Positions 1-8,010 of a DNA stretch of 46,261 nt are shown one piece after another (within the stretch, counting starts at the first letter, position 1; each line of letters opens with the position of its first letter). A program made the position numbers and the translations under genes. The DNA comes from a virus, in IMG/VR virus record IMGVR_UViG_3300029259_000671, positions 1-46,261 of that record, one strand, 5' to 3'. The notes beneath the pieces are model-generated. The model had not been told where the DNA came from and did no database searches. It saw only the letters and a program-made list of their open reading frames with translations.

Positions 1-1218
1 ATGGCCAAAACCATTAAAGCTTTGACTGATACGCAAGTCAAACAAGCAAAGACGCAAGACAAGGCTTATAAGCTTGCAGATGGCGGCGGCATGTATTTGT
101 ATGTCACAAAGTTAGGTGCTAAATCTTGGCGTATGAATTACGTCAGACCTATAACTAAGAAGCATGCAACTATGACTTTGGGGCTTTATCCCGATGTCAC
201 CCTAGCACAAGCAAGACAACAGCGATCAGAAATACGCGCCCTATTGGCGCAAGGTATTGATCCACAACAGCAGAAAATTGATGATGAACGTGAGCAAGAG
301 CTACTATCTAATAATACATTTGCGGCGATAGCAGATGACTATATAAGCCGTAAGCGCAATGTAAGCCCTGCTACTATCACAAATAACCTGAGACAGCTTA
401 AAAGGCTAAACAAGCACATTGGTGACATGGTTATTACTGAGATTAAACCGATTGATGTATTAAAGGCGTGTCGGACCGCAGAAGCACAGGGTTACTATGA
501 GACAGCTATCAAGATGCGGACCATTGCGGGCCAAGTGTTTAGATATGGGGTCCAAACTGCTAGGTGTGAGCGTGACGTAACTCAGGATTTGATAGGCGCA
601 TTGCAGGCCCCAACAACAAAACATCATCCAGCCATTACGGACCCAAAAGAGCTGGGTCAATTATTAAGGGCCATTGATACTTATGATGGCAGCTTTGAAG
701 TCTGCACAGCAATCAAGTTAATGCCTATGCTATTTGTGCGTAGTGGTGAATTGCGTTATGCGCTGTGGGATGACTTCGACCTTGATGCCGGCACTTGGAC
801 CTTTACACCGCGCAAGACTCAGAGACGGACCGGTCTATCATTAATAGTGCCATTGCCAACACAAGCTATTGAATTGATCCGTGAGCTATCACTACACGCT
901 CGCAGCAAATACCTGTTCCCTGCCATCCATACCACGGTCCAACCAATGAGCGAAAATACCATGAATCAGGCATTGAAACGTCTTGGCTACGATGGGACCA
1001 AACAAACGGTCCACGGATTTAGGGCCACTGCTAGAACACTTATCGTTGAGAAACTAAAATATCCTGAGAGCTTGGTAGAAATGCAGCTAGGCCACAATGT
1101 TAGGGATATGCACGGTCGTGCTTATAATCGTACAATTTTTTTAGATGAGCGTCGTGAAATGATGCAAGCATGGGCTGATTATTTAGGTAGTCTCAAAAAG
1201 GCTAGTTACGATAAATAG
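1..1218 (+). CDS. int: Tyrosine recombinase (phage integrase, P4-like with DUF4102 N-terminus)
   Basis: A 405-residue site-specific recombinase that would integrate and excise the phage genome. Residues 1-95 form the DUF4102-type DNA-binding domain common in P4-like integrases (LADGGGMYLYV, TLGLYPDVTLAQAR). Residues 105-200 fit the SAM-like core-binding domain. The catalytic domain shows Arg247 (VRSGEL), a Lys near 272, His338 and Arg341 (HGFR), His365 (LGHN) and Tyr375 (AYNR), so the full R-K-HxxR-H-Y set is present. The frame opens with ATG at the first base of the window. Its ribosome binding site would lie outside, or, if the genome is circular, in the end of the excisionase gene. The 3' end points at a tRNA-like attachment site about 30 bp downstream, as int does in lambda. 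Confidence 0.95.
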   Translation: MAKTIKALTDTQVKQAKTQDKAYKLADGGGMYLYVTKLGAKSWRMNYVRPITKKHATMTLGLYPDVTLAQARQQRSEIRALLAQGIDPQQQKIDDEREQELLSNNTFAAIADDYISRKRNVSPATITNNLRQLKRLNKHIGDMVITEIKPIDVLKACRTAEAQGYYETAIKMRTIAGQVFRYGVQTARCERDVTQDLIGALQAPTTKHHPAITDPKELGQLLRAIDTYDGSFEVCTAIKLMPMLFVRSGELRYALWDDFDLDAGTWTFTPRKTQRRTGLSLIVPLPTQAIELIRELSLHARSKYLFPAIHTTVQPMSENTMNQALKRLGYDGTKQTVHGFRATARTLIVEKLKYPESLVEMQLGHNVRDMHGRAYNRTIFLDERREMMQAWADYLGSLKKASYDK

Positions 1219-1227
1219 CATTAATAC

Positions 1228-1282
1228 TATATTTTTAATTCTTTAATTCGAGTCCGACCACTAGTACCATATATATTTTTAA
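1228..1282 (+). other. attP: Putative phage attachment site (attP core 1247-1269 resembling a tRNA 3' end)
   Basis: Bases 1247-1269 read exactly like the last 23 nt of a tRNA gene: a canonical T-loop (TTCGAGT, with conserved T54 T55 C56 and A58), a 5-nt T-stem 3' half (CCGAC), a 7-nt acceptor 3' strand (CACTAGT), a discriminator A and CCA. No 5' half of a tRNA precedes it, as expected for a phage core that restores a tRNA on integration. An 11-bp direct repeat, TATATTTTTAA, flanks the core (1228-1238 and 1272-1282) and could be arm-type integrase sites. The site lies 28 bp past the integrase stop. Which tRNA is used is not known to me. Confidence 0.6.
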
Positions 1283-1290
1283 ACAAACAT

Positions 1291-1319
1291 TTGTCTGCTT
1301 AAAATAGCTCATATATACT
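1291..1319 (+). promoter_or_regulatory. Sigma-70-like promoter for the zinc-ribbon membrane protein
   Basis: A -35 box TTGTCT (1291-1296) and a -10 box TATACT (1314-1319) are separated by exactly 17 bp. They lie 33 bp upstream of the TTG start of the next gene, with the ribosome site AGGGAGG between. This would let the gene be expressed independently of the phage operons, including from a prophage. Confidence 0.5.
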
Positions 1320-1352
1320 CTCATGAAATAATTATTTAAAAGGGAGGCTAAA

Positions 1353-1580
1353 TTGTTTATTGATTATAAAAAATGTCCAAAGTGCGACACTAGGGTAAGA
1401 CGCTCTGATTTAAGTTGTAGGCGCTGCGGACATTCAGATTTAACAAATTGGCCATTAACTTTAACTATGTGGGCTATATCTCTATCAATTATTATGCTAA
1501 CAGTCCTTTTTATGATCAGTAATTTCTGTGGTGCTGAGTTGTTTCAACCTCTTATCACAAGCTATGGTGTAATGTGCTAA
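1353..1580 (+). CDS. Small zinc-ribbon membrane protein (hypothetical, cargo-like)
   Basis: A 75-residue protein of unknown function. The N-terminus carries two CxxC pairs (Cys8/Cys11 and Cys22/Cys25) typical of a zinc ribbon. One hydrophobic segment (about residues 33-58) should cross the inner membrane, leaving the ribbon probably in the cytoplasm. The start is TTG, chosen because a near-perfect AGGGAGG lies 5 nt upstream. It lies just inside the attachment site, on the opposite strand to the lysis genes next to it, and has its own promoter-like sequence. This is the usual position for a lysogenic-conversion gene, though no function can be assigned. Confidence 0.7.
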   Translation: MFIDYKKCPKCDTRVRRSDLSCRRCGHSDLTNWPLTLTMWAISLSIIMLTVLFMISNFCGAELFQPLITSYGVMC

Positions 1581-1590
1581 CTATAGACAC

Positions 1591-1623
1591 AAAAAAACGC
1601 CCCACCTGAATTAACAGATGGGG
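1591..1623 (-). terminator. Rho-independent terminator at the end of the late operon
   Basis: On the minus strand a 9-bp stem (CCCCATCTG / CAGGTGGGG, one mismatch) with an AATTAA-type loop is followed by CG and seven T. It lies 100 bp downstream of the endolysin stop and would end the whole minus-strand late transcript. Confidence 0.8.
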
Positions 1624-1722
1624 TACTTTGCTCAACAACCGCTATACATCCACTATCATAATGGCTAACACGGTTCGAGACTTCGAATTTTTAGTATAGC
1701 AGCTAAACGTGGTTAGATGCAG

Positions 1723-2466
1723 TTAAATAGACTGTCCGCAGCACTCACACAAAGCACTATTTTTCACTGCAACGACTTTGATGCACTGTAAAAACTTAAT
1801 CGCATAATCCGCAATCGCCTTATTATCATCAACGCCATTAATAACCCTACGAGCATTTACCCATTCGTTGTAGTTGAGTCCGTACTTGATATACTGGTTT
1901 AATCTGCGAGTTGTAAACGTACCTTTTAGCGAGCCGATAGTTAGTATCTTTGCGCTGACAACGGGGTCTAATGCTAGATCAGGACTGTTAACTAAGTCGA
2001 TACCTAGAATATTGGTAAACTTCTTATAGTTGTCATAACCAGTAATCATAACATCACCGCGACCTCGATACTTATAGCCGTCACCGTCAGCTTCTGGCGT
2101 GTTGCCTAGTCGCTCAGCTAATCGCCCTGTGTCGTACTTATCAAAGTATCTAACACCGCCATACTCGGTGATAGCTTGCATTGTAAACGCTGTCTCATGC
2201 CATGCTGTAGCGAGCATATAAGCAACATATAGCGGATTGTTTGCATCTAGCTCTTTGTATTCGTTAAACGCTGCAAACTTACCATTAATGCCATCTACAA
2301 AACCTTGATTTATTGAGCTAACTTTAAAAACATCTTTGAATTTATCAAAATCAAAATCTAACTTATAACCGACCTCTAGGGCTTCTTGAGATAAGCCACC
2401 CCAATAACCATCGGCATCAAGCCCTATGGTAGCTTGCAATAACTTTACGCTATCCTTTACGCTCAT
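1723..2466 (-). CDS. Endolysin, GH19 chitinase-like lysozyme with N-terminal peptidoglycan-binding segment
   Basis: A 247-residue cell-wall hydrolase for host lysis. Residues 4-32 resemble a short peptidoglycan-binding repeat (VKLLQATIGLDADGYWG). The catalytic domain has the GH19 pattern: AWHET with the likely catalytic Glu91, then YRGRGDVMITGYDNY near 133-147, matching the family's GRG-x-x-x-TG-x-x-NY block. The ATG at 2466 is preferred over an upstream TTG because GGAG lies just upstream of it. The C-terminus ends in a small CECC motif of unknown meaning. It is the last gene of the late operon, after the holin-like proteins. No signal peptide is visible, so release would depend on a holin. 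Confidence 0.88.
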   Translation of the reverse strand: MSVKDSVKLLQATIGLDADGYWGGLSQEALEVGYKLDFDFDKFKDVFKVSSINQGFVDGINGKFAAFNEYKELDANNPLYVAYMLATAWHETAFTMQAITEYGGVRYFDKYDTGRLAERLGNTPEADGDGYKYRGRGDVMITGYDNYKKFTNILGIDLVNSPDLALDPVVSAKILTIGSLKGTFTTRRLNQYIKYGLNYNEWVNARRVINGVDDNKAIADYAIKFLQCIKVVAVKNSALCECCGQSI

Positions 2467-2476
2467 TTTTAGCTCC

Positions 2477-2499
2477 AAAAAAAGCCCCAATTAAGGGGC
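2477..2499 (-). terminator. Rho-independent terminator between membrane protein and endolysin
   Basis: GCCCC / GGGGC with a 6-nt loop is followed on the minus strand by seven T. It overlaps the last codons of the 100-residue membrane protein and ends 11 bp before the endolysin ATG, so it would attenuate endolysin transcription unless it is read through. Confidence 0.75.
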
Positions 2500-2793
2500 G
2501 TGTTTATTGCATTTGATTAGACTTATTGGTATCTGCTTTTTGATGTAATTTGCCGCCTCTAGGATATATAAAGCATTGACAATCAGCATCATCACACGGA
2601 CAAACGTAATAGATAGCACCTTGTCAACTTCATACGGATAGTCGTAATAGATAACTGTCATCCAAACGATTAACCACATGACAACGACTACTATTCGTAA
2701 GTCTGTCTTAGTGTTGACTCGCTTATTAAAGAGAGCCACCAAGCACAATATCAATCCAAAAAACGGCACCCAGTAATTAATTATGGTTATCAT
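2491..2793 (-). CDS. Small membrane protein of the lysis cassette (second holin/antiholin candidate)
   Basis: A 100-residue protein with three likely membrane segments (about residues 4-22, 29-47 and 58-80) and a short basic tail. The ATG at 2793 is chosen because GTGGAGGTG lies just upstream; the gene overlaps the end of the preceding holin-like gene by 17 bp, which suggests translational coupling. Its position between a holin-like protein and the endolysin suggests an accessory holin, antiholin or pinholin. I recognise no named family, so this rests on topology and neighbourhood. Confidence 0.65.
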   Translation of the reverse strand: MITIINYWVPFFGLILCLVALFNKRVNTKTDLRIVVVVMWLIVWMTVIYYDYPYEVDKVLSITFVRVMMLIVNALYILEAANYIKKQIPISLIKCNKHAP

Positions 2794-3391
2794 TCGACAC
2801 CTCCACTTGCTCTTGCGGCATCGGACGACTGTCCACACCTGTATTGATTTTTGGTATCAACACAAGGGATGCAACAACACCTACCAAAGCAGCTGTTAAT
2901 ACTTTTGTGGCATGGTCAGTGACCAGCTTGATTGCAATATCTGCAAACTTGATAGATTGCTGCACAATCAAATCAACAATAGCGTCTTGTAAGTCTTGAC
3001 GATTCATTATGTTGATGGCGATTCTCAGCAAAATAGTACCTGATAGTCCTGATATAAAAGAAGCTATCTGCATGAGTCCAACGCTAGACGATGGATTGAC
3101 AACTGGTAGTACGATAAAAGACAAGACAAAACCTGCCATCACCGCTGTAAAGAAATTCCCCGCCTTAGTGCCGTTTGATTGCATATAGTCTGTTTTAAGT
3201 GCGAAAAATGCACCGATAAAGTTAAGTAGCACCATAGACAGTAGAAAAACCCAGTACGGCAACTGTAGGTTCATATAGCTGTGTGGTGCATTTAGCTGCT
3301 CACCAAGCCCAACCGTGACAGCTGCCACCGTACCAGCGCTTGAGAGTGCGAATGCCCTCACGGTTTCGATGGCTGCGATTCTATGCGGCAT
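2777..3391 (-). CDS. Holin-like phage membrane protein
   Basis: A 204-residue membrane protein just upstream of a second membrane protein and the endolysin. Hydrophobic segments lie near residues 15-33, 44-66, 80-100 and 108-130, with a long amphipathic stretch and another hydrophobic segment near 170-185; the C-terminus is charged (PMPQEQVEVSNDNHN). The start at 3391 is preferred because AGGAGG precedes it with correct spacing. It is longer than classical holins, so it may be a large phage holin family member or another membrane lysis factor. The assignment depends mainly on context. Confidence 0.6.
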   Translation of the reverse strand: MPHRIAAIETVRAFALSSAGTVAAVTVGLGEQLNAPHSYMNLQLPYWVFLLSMVLLNFIGAFFALKTDYMQSNGTKAGNFFTAVMAGFVLSFIVLPVVNPSSSVGLMQIASFISGLSGTILLRIAINIMNRQDLQDAIVDLIVQQSIKFADIAIKLVTDHATKVLTAALVGVVASLVLIPKINTGVDSRPMPQEQVEVSNDNHN

Positions 3392-3413
3392 CACTCCTCC
3401 TAATTTTTGACAT

Positions 3414-3435
3414 AAAAAAACCACTCGTTGAGTGG
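3414..3435 (-). terminator. Rho-independent terminator between tape measure and lysis genes
   Basis: A perfect 6-bp stem (CCACTC / GAGTGG), 3-nt loop and seven T on the minus strand. It starts right after the tape measure stop codon and ends 23 bp before the holin-like start. Confidence 0.8.
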
Positions 3436-6400
3436 CTAGTAACCTGCGATTGCTTTACTGTCTTGTAGTTGTTGCAGTAGAGCTGTAAGTGATGCTTCTT
3501 GGTTTTCTGGCATACTCATCGTTGCTGTTGCACCGCCAAGTTGAAAATTGACATTAATTGTTTTGCTTGAACTTGGCTGACTATCATAACGATTGTACTC
3601 TTGCGTTGTGATTTGAGCCGTCGCTGTCCTTGCCACTTCGTAGTTATCGCGTTGGCGATCTACTTGACGTGCTTTTTCAGCAATTTCAGCCAAGTACACT
3701 GAAGCAGACTTATAGCGATTAATATCAGCAGCTGTTAGCATCTGGCCGTCACTAAAACCTTGCAGCTCACCAAAGTTCAAAGCACCGCTTGATGTGCCCT
3801 GCTTGGCGTACAGCTTACGCGCTTCCTCAATGGCTGATTCTTCTGACAAGCCCTGCGACTTCAAGAAGTTCTCAACACCAAGCCTTGTGCCAAACTGGTT
3901 GCCCTCGATGGGTGCATCCTCAGTGCCGTATTGCCGCAAGTTCCTAAGTGTCTCGTCAGCGTTCTTAAGCTCCTGAGCTTCTTTGACCGCTTTAATCTTG
4001 GCTTGCAACTTATCATAAGCGGATGACGCATCATTAGCGGCGCGTACCATGCTGTTTCCTGCACTGCCTGCGCTACTTGATATACCATCATAAGCTGTAC
4101 GGATGTTATTGACTGAGCGAGTGACATTATCGTTTGCTGCCTTGGCTTGTCCCATTTTTTCAAATGTGACGCGACCTTGTTCGTCGACTGCGACAGTGAC
4201 CCCGCGCTCAGCTGCCATACGCTTAGTGACCGCATCAACGACACCATTGTTTGATGCAATGTTAGCCTTCGCCGTTTTCTCAAACGATTCCTCTAGCTGC
4301 TGCGCTGTGGCTTGACCGTCCTTTTTGACAATGTTGTAAGCGTCGGTATAAGCACCTGCGTCTTTGGCTAATTCCTCACGGGTTTTTAAGCCCAACAAAC
4401 CGTAAGCCTCAGTTACACCATTGATACCGTCCTTGAGTATATCAGCTCGGTTTTGTACTCCCTCCAAGCCCTCGGCAAGTTCTTGGCCAGTGATTTTTCC
4501 CTCTTTGTATAGCTCGTTCCATTTAACGATCAAGGCTTCAATCTCAACCGTGTTACTGGCTTTATCGGACATTGCGGTCAATGAGTCAACGAGTGCGCCG
4601 CCCGCGTCATAACCTGCATCTGTTAAGTCGTCAAAGCCACTGATGAGCTCGTCAAGACTGGCGCTAGATTTTACAAACTCTTTAGATAGCCCAATGCCGA
4701 CTGCACCTGCCAATTCGTCAATCTGTTCTTTGGTGCGACTACTTGCAAGAGTAGATCTATCAAGCTGCGTGACTAACACGCTACCCGTTTCATCTGCTTG
4801 CACTGCCAGGCCTTGCAACGCTGCCGCCTTCTCAAGCTCAGACGTTACGATGCCACCGTTATCTGCAATGCTTTTAGCTGCATATCTTGCAAAGTTGTTT
4901 TCAATCTCTTTGTAGCGTTCGTTAGCAAGATTGATACCTGCCGCCAATTCTTGCCCTGTGATCTTACCTGTTGCTGACATTGCTGTTAGCGAGTTGATAA
5001 TGTCATCAACAGCACCTATCGTCTGTGCTTTCGGCACCAAATCAGTTAGTGAGTCAGTTACGCTAACACCAGTTTCCTGCGCTTTTGTGGCAACCTCGGC
5101 AAAGCTCTCGCCAACACCAAGATAGGCCGCTTGCACACCGCCTGCAGATGCAATGATTAACTCACCAGTCTCACTGAATGTGGCTTGTAATTCGCGCTGC
5201 GCTAACTCAAGGCGCATATCATCGCTAATCATGTTATCGTTTTGGGCGATCTTAGCAGCAGCGATTTTAATAAACTGCTCTTCTAGAGCTTCTGCCGTAT
5301 AAGAGCCTTTGGCTTCCATTTCGTCGTAACCAGCGACAAGTTTGGCGACCGTTTCGTCAGATTTTTCCTGAGCGGTCTTGTTCATCGCAGTCCATGCTTT
5401 GCTAGACGATGACTCGAAATCCATCATCTGTTGCTCAGACTTCTTGTGCAGCTCATCGGCTAACTGGTATAACTCAGCAGCGCGTTGCGACGTCTGACCT
5501 TTGAGCGCGGAAAAACCTTCTAAGATACCGCCTGTTATTTGAGATATAGTGCCAAAAACACTGTTAGCTAGAATAGATATGCCTTTAAAGCCGTCACTCA
5601 TAATGCCCAAACTAACAGAGGCTATGCCTAATAGTCGAGTAAATAGCCCTACCTCCTCATTGCCGCCAGCTAACGCACTGGTCATATCACTAATAGCGCT
5701 ATAAATATCTTTGACTGCCGAAAAGGTATCTCCAAGCGTTACCAATAGCGAATCAAAATGATTTTCTACCGCTGCAATTGTCGATGGGTCAATATCCTTG
5801 ATTGAATCGCTAATATACTGAACCGCTGCTGCCATACGGCCAGATTGATTGACCGTCTCGTTTAGACTGCCAACAAATTCAAACATGGTGTTTTTAAGTA
5901 GTTGTATAGAGTTGCCAAATGTGACAGGCAGTGTCGCAAACTCATCTTCAATAACTTTGGTCTGCGAACGTACTGAGTCAATAACGACCTCTGATGTCAG
6001 CTTACCCTCACCTGCCATCTTGCGTAGTTCGCCCCGAGTCACACCAAGGCCATCTGCCATTGCTTGAGCAAGCCGTGGCGACTGCTCCATGATCGAGTTA
6101 AATTCTTCGCCACGTAACACGCCTGACTGCAAACCTTGCACAAGCTGAATGATAGCCGCATCCGCACTTGCAGCCGTACCACCTGATAATTTAATCGCTT
6201 CGTTAATCGTCTTGGTAACTGACAGTATCTCGCCCTGAGCCAAGCCCAACGTGGTAGATGCTTGCGTAATACGTGCAAACAATTCACCCGTATTGGCAAT
6301 GCTTGAGAACGTCTCATTGGCTATCTGCTTAACACCTTCAAAACCAGTGATAAAGTTGACACCTTCGCCAGTAGCAATCTTGATACGAGCTTCAAGCAAT

Positions 6401-7251
6401 ACAAACGCATCAGCCGCCTGAATAATTTCAGCAACACCGATACCAAGCCCAGCCGCTGCCAATATCCCCTGCAAACTACCAAATGCGCCTTTAAGGTTAT
6501 TAACGCCACCGCTTAGCTTCTTAGTTCCCGTCTCTGTACGCTGTACTTGATCATCAACACCGCGTAACTCTTGCTCAAGCCGTCTAATTTGCTCTTGTGC
6601 GGATCTTGTTACTCTTTCAATTTCAGCGGCAGGGCGACCAGAGTTGTTTTGAAAGTTGGTTAATGAGCGACTAATCTGGTCAATCTCACCACGTATCGTT
6701 TCAGGTACTCGAACGTTAGCCATTCTATAGATAGCATTACGAGCACCGTCAGCTGTAGTACTAGCGCGATTCATTGCACCTGCTAACTCACCTGCAAGGC
6801 TTGTACTGGCTGATTTCGCCTCGTTAAGCTCTTGTTCAAGTCGAGCAACCTTGGCAGTGGCTTGCTCTATCTGCTCAGGTGATGCGTCAGTCTGACCTAG
6901 CCTTGTCGCCTCTAATCTTGCATTAACCAGCTCTTGATCTAAGCGCCCAACTTGCTGCGCTGCGGTACGCATTGCTGCTTCTATTTGGTCACCTGATAAG
7001 TTAGCACCAGCGCCCATCTGTCTTAACTGGTCAGCCGTGGCTTTTAGCTCAGATGTCAAACGACTGGCATCGACGTTACCTAAGTCGGTGAGCATTTTGT
7101 CAGCACGCTCAGTATCAGAGACCATCTGAGACACATTGCGCTCAACCGACTGAGCGTATTCGGTGAACTTATCACGCGCCTGATTGATACCTGCGTTAAA
7201 ATTCTCGTTAAGCAGCCGTAATTGGACGCTAAAATCTAAATCACTTGCCAT
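3436..7251 (-). CDS. Tail tape measure protein
   Basis: A 1271-residue protein that sets tail length and is threaded through the tail tube. The N-terminal 270 residues are predicted coiled coil (many Q/E/L heptads), followed by the conserved tape-measure region (FGSLQGILAAAGLGIGVAEII, GLQSGVLRGEEFNSIMEQSP) and hydrophobic segments around residues 520-590. The middle to C-terminal part holds imperfect internal repeats (for example GKITGQELAAG and GKITGQELAEG). The start at 7251 is used because GAGGTG precedes it; the frame runs open 28 codons further upstream through a terminator. By the usual rule of about 0.15 nm per residue the tail would be near 190 nm. Confidence 0.93.
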   Translation of the reverse strand: MASDLDFSVQLRLLNENFNAGINQARDKFTEYAQSVERNVSQMVSDTERADKMLTDLGNVDASRLTSELKATADQLRQMGAGANLSGDQIEAAMRTAAQQVGRLDQELVNARLEATRLGQTDASPEQIEQATAKVARLEQELNEAKSASTSLAGELAGAMNRASTTADGARNAIYRMANVRVPETIRGEIDQISRSLTNFQNNSGRPAAEIERVTRSAQEQIRRLEQELRGVDDQVQRTETGTKKLSGGVNNLKGAFGSLQGILAAAGLGIGVAEIIQAADAFVLLEARIKIATGEGVNFITGFEGVKQIANETFSSIANTGELFARITQASTTLGLAQGEILSVTKTINEAIKLSGGTAASADAAIIQLVQGLQSGVLRGEEFNSIMEQSPRLAQAMADGLGVTRGELRKMAGEGKLTSEVVIDSVRSQTKVIEDEFATLPVTFGNSIQLLKNTMFEFVGSLNETVNQSGRMAAAVQYISDSIKDIDPSTIAAVENHFDSLLVTLGDTFSAVKDIYSAISDMTSALAGGNEEVGLFTRLLGIASVSLGIMSDGFKGISILANSVFGTISQITGGILEGFSALKGQTSQRAAELYQLADELHKKSEQQMMDFESSSSKAWTAMNKTAQEKSDETVAKLVAGYDEMEAKGSYTAEALEEQFIKIAAAKIAQNDNMISDDMRLELAQRELQATFSETGELIIASAGGVQAAYLGVGESFAEVATKAQETGVSVTDSLTDLVPKAQTIGAVDDIINSLTAMSATGKITGQELAAGINLANERYKEIENNFARYAAKSIADNGGIVTSELEKAAALQGLAVQADETGSVLVTQLDRSTLASSRTKEQIDELAGAVGIGLSKEFVKSSASLDELISGFDDLTDAGYDAGGALVDSLTAMSDKASNTVEIEALIVKWNELYKEGKITGQELAEGLEGVQNRADILKDGINGVTEAYGLLGLKTREELAKDAGAYTDAYNIVKKDGQATAQQLEESFEKTAKANIASNNGVVDAVTKRMAAERGVTVAVDEQGRVTFEKMGQAKAANDNVTRSVNNIRTAYDGISSSAGSAGNSMVRAANDASSAYDKLQAKIKAVKEAQELKNADETLRNLRQYGTEDAPIEGNQFGTRLGVENFLKSQGLSEESAIEEARKLYAKQGTSSGALNFGELQGFSDGQMLTAADINRYKSASVYLAEIAEKARQVDRQRDNYEVARTATAQITTQEYNRYDSQPSSSKTINVNFQLGGATATMSMPENQEASLTALLQQLQDSKAIAGY
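4190..5320 (-). repeat. Imperfect internal repeats in the tape measure protein
   Basis: Three diverged copies of a unit built around AKxIAxNxG, an eight-residue spacer and a turn ending in E/D-x-G are encoded near 5180-5310, 4790-4900 and 4190-4320. A second paired unit around GKITGQELA is encoded near 4941-4970 and 4470-4500. The copies are clear at protein level and diverged in DNA, so they are old duplications. Confidence 0.6.
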
Positions 7252-7276
7252 GTGGCGCACCTCAAATTTTGGGCAT

Positions 7277-7302
7277 AAAAAAAGCCCACCGATTAGGTGA
7301 GC
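7277..7302 (-). terminator. Rho-independent terminator just upstream of the tape measure gene
   Basis: GCTCACC / GGTGGGC (one G-T pair) with a TAATC loop followed by seven T on the minus strand. It ends 25 bp before the tape measure ATG. Confidence 0.7.
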
Positions 7303-7315
7303 TGTGCTTGAAAAG

Positions 7316-7344
7316 AAAAACCGTTTCTTGGTCAACGGTTTTTT
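7316..7344. terminator. Bidirectional terminator after the lipoprotein gene
   Basis: AAAAACCGTT and AACGGTTTTTT form a 10-bp stem with an 8-nt loop; both strands end in a T-run. It lies 12 bp after the lipoprotein stop. With the next terminator it gives a double stop that isolates the lipoprotein gene from the tape measure gene. Confidence 0.7.
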
Positions 7345-7356
7345 AACTAAAAATTA

Positions 7357-7956
7357 TCAATCATCTATACTTAGCTTCATTCTGTCCGACTCGTAACCTC
7401 TGAGATTAAATTCAGAATCAACCTTGTCACTAAGACCAATGATAGGCAGTGTTATTGCTGCTGAATTAGATTTTGTAAATTTATCAAATAAATCTTTACC
7501 TACTTCTGCGCTAACGGGCACCAAAACCTCATCAAGAGTGCTGTACTGCATCAAATAACTTTGCCTGTTACTATTAAATTTTATAGGTATCTGGCACGTT
7601 GGCACACAAGCCACTGCTGATCCCGCAAATATCTTTATCGATTCCGATACAGTGCCAGGCAATAAGCGTTGCCTTTCAGCAATAACAAATGGCCTTGCAT
7701 TTAATCCAGCCACTTCAGGATCAGGATATGTGTTTATCGCATTATTTTCCGCTTTCGCATTGAACACCTCACCCGAGCTATTATCAACTGACGAATAACG
7801 CCATTCCCCATCTTCTTTAGAACCGCCAGAACCTATAGTACCGCCTGCGCCAATCGTACCACCATTGCCATCACTTACTAGCGGTGGCAAACTATCATAA
7901 CCGCCGCCACATCCACTAAGCATCAACGCTAAGCCTACCGCGAATAACTTTCTCAC
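7357..7956 (-). CDS. Predicted outer-membrane/periplasmic lipoprotein (cargo or superinfection-exclusion candidate)
   Basis: A 199-residue protein with a lipoprotein signal: charged MRK, hydrophobic LFAVGLALML and lipobox LSGC, so Cys16 should be lipidated. A glycine-rich flexible linker (residues 17-46) follows, then a folded domain with one Cys pair (VACVPTC) that could form a disulfide. The start is GTG with AGGGG at good spacing. The gene sits between the tail chaperone and the tape measure, where no tail protein is expected, and is closed by two terminators. Phage lipoproteins of this type often block superinfection, but no homologue is recognised. Confidence 0.75.
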   Translation of the reverse strand: MRKLFAVGLALMLSGCGGGYDSLPPLVSDGNGGTIGAGGTIGSGGSKEDGEWRYSSVDNSSGEVFNAKAENNAINTYPDPEVAGLNARPFVIAERQRLLPGTVSESIKIFAGSAVACVPTCQIPIKFNSNRQSYLMQYSTLDEVLVPVSAEVGKDLFDKFTKSNSAAITLPIIGLSDKVDSEFNLRGYESDRMKLSIDD

Positions 7957-8010
7957 AGCTAACCCCTGAAATATTATTTACTCAATTTTAGTTGATTAAG
8001 CATTGTTACG

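Noticed and set aside
3861-4283. A 140-codon second frame inside the tape measure gene
   Set aside because: It overlaps a strongly supported reading frame on the same strand and has random-looking, arginine/leucine-rich content.
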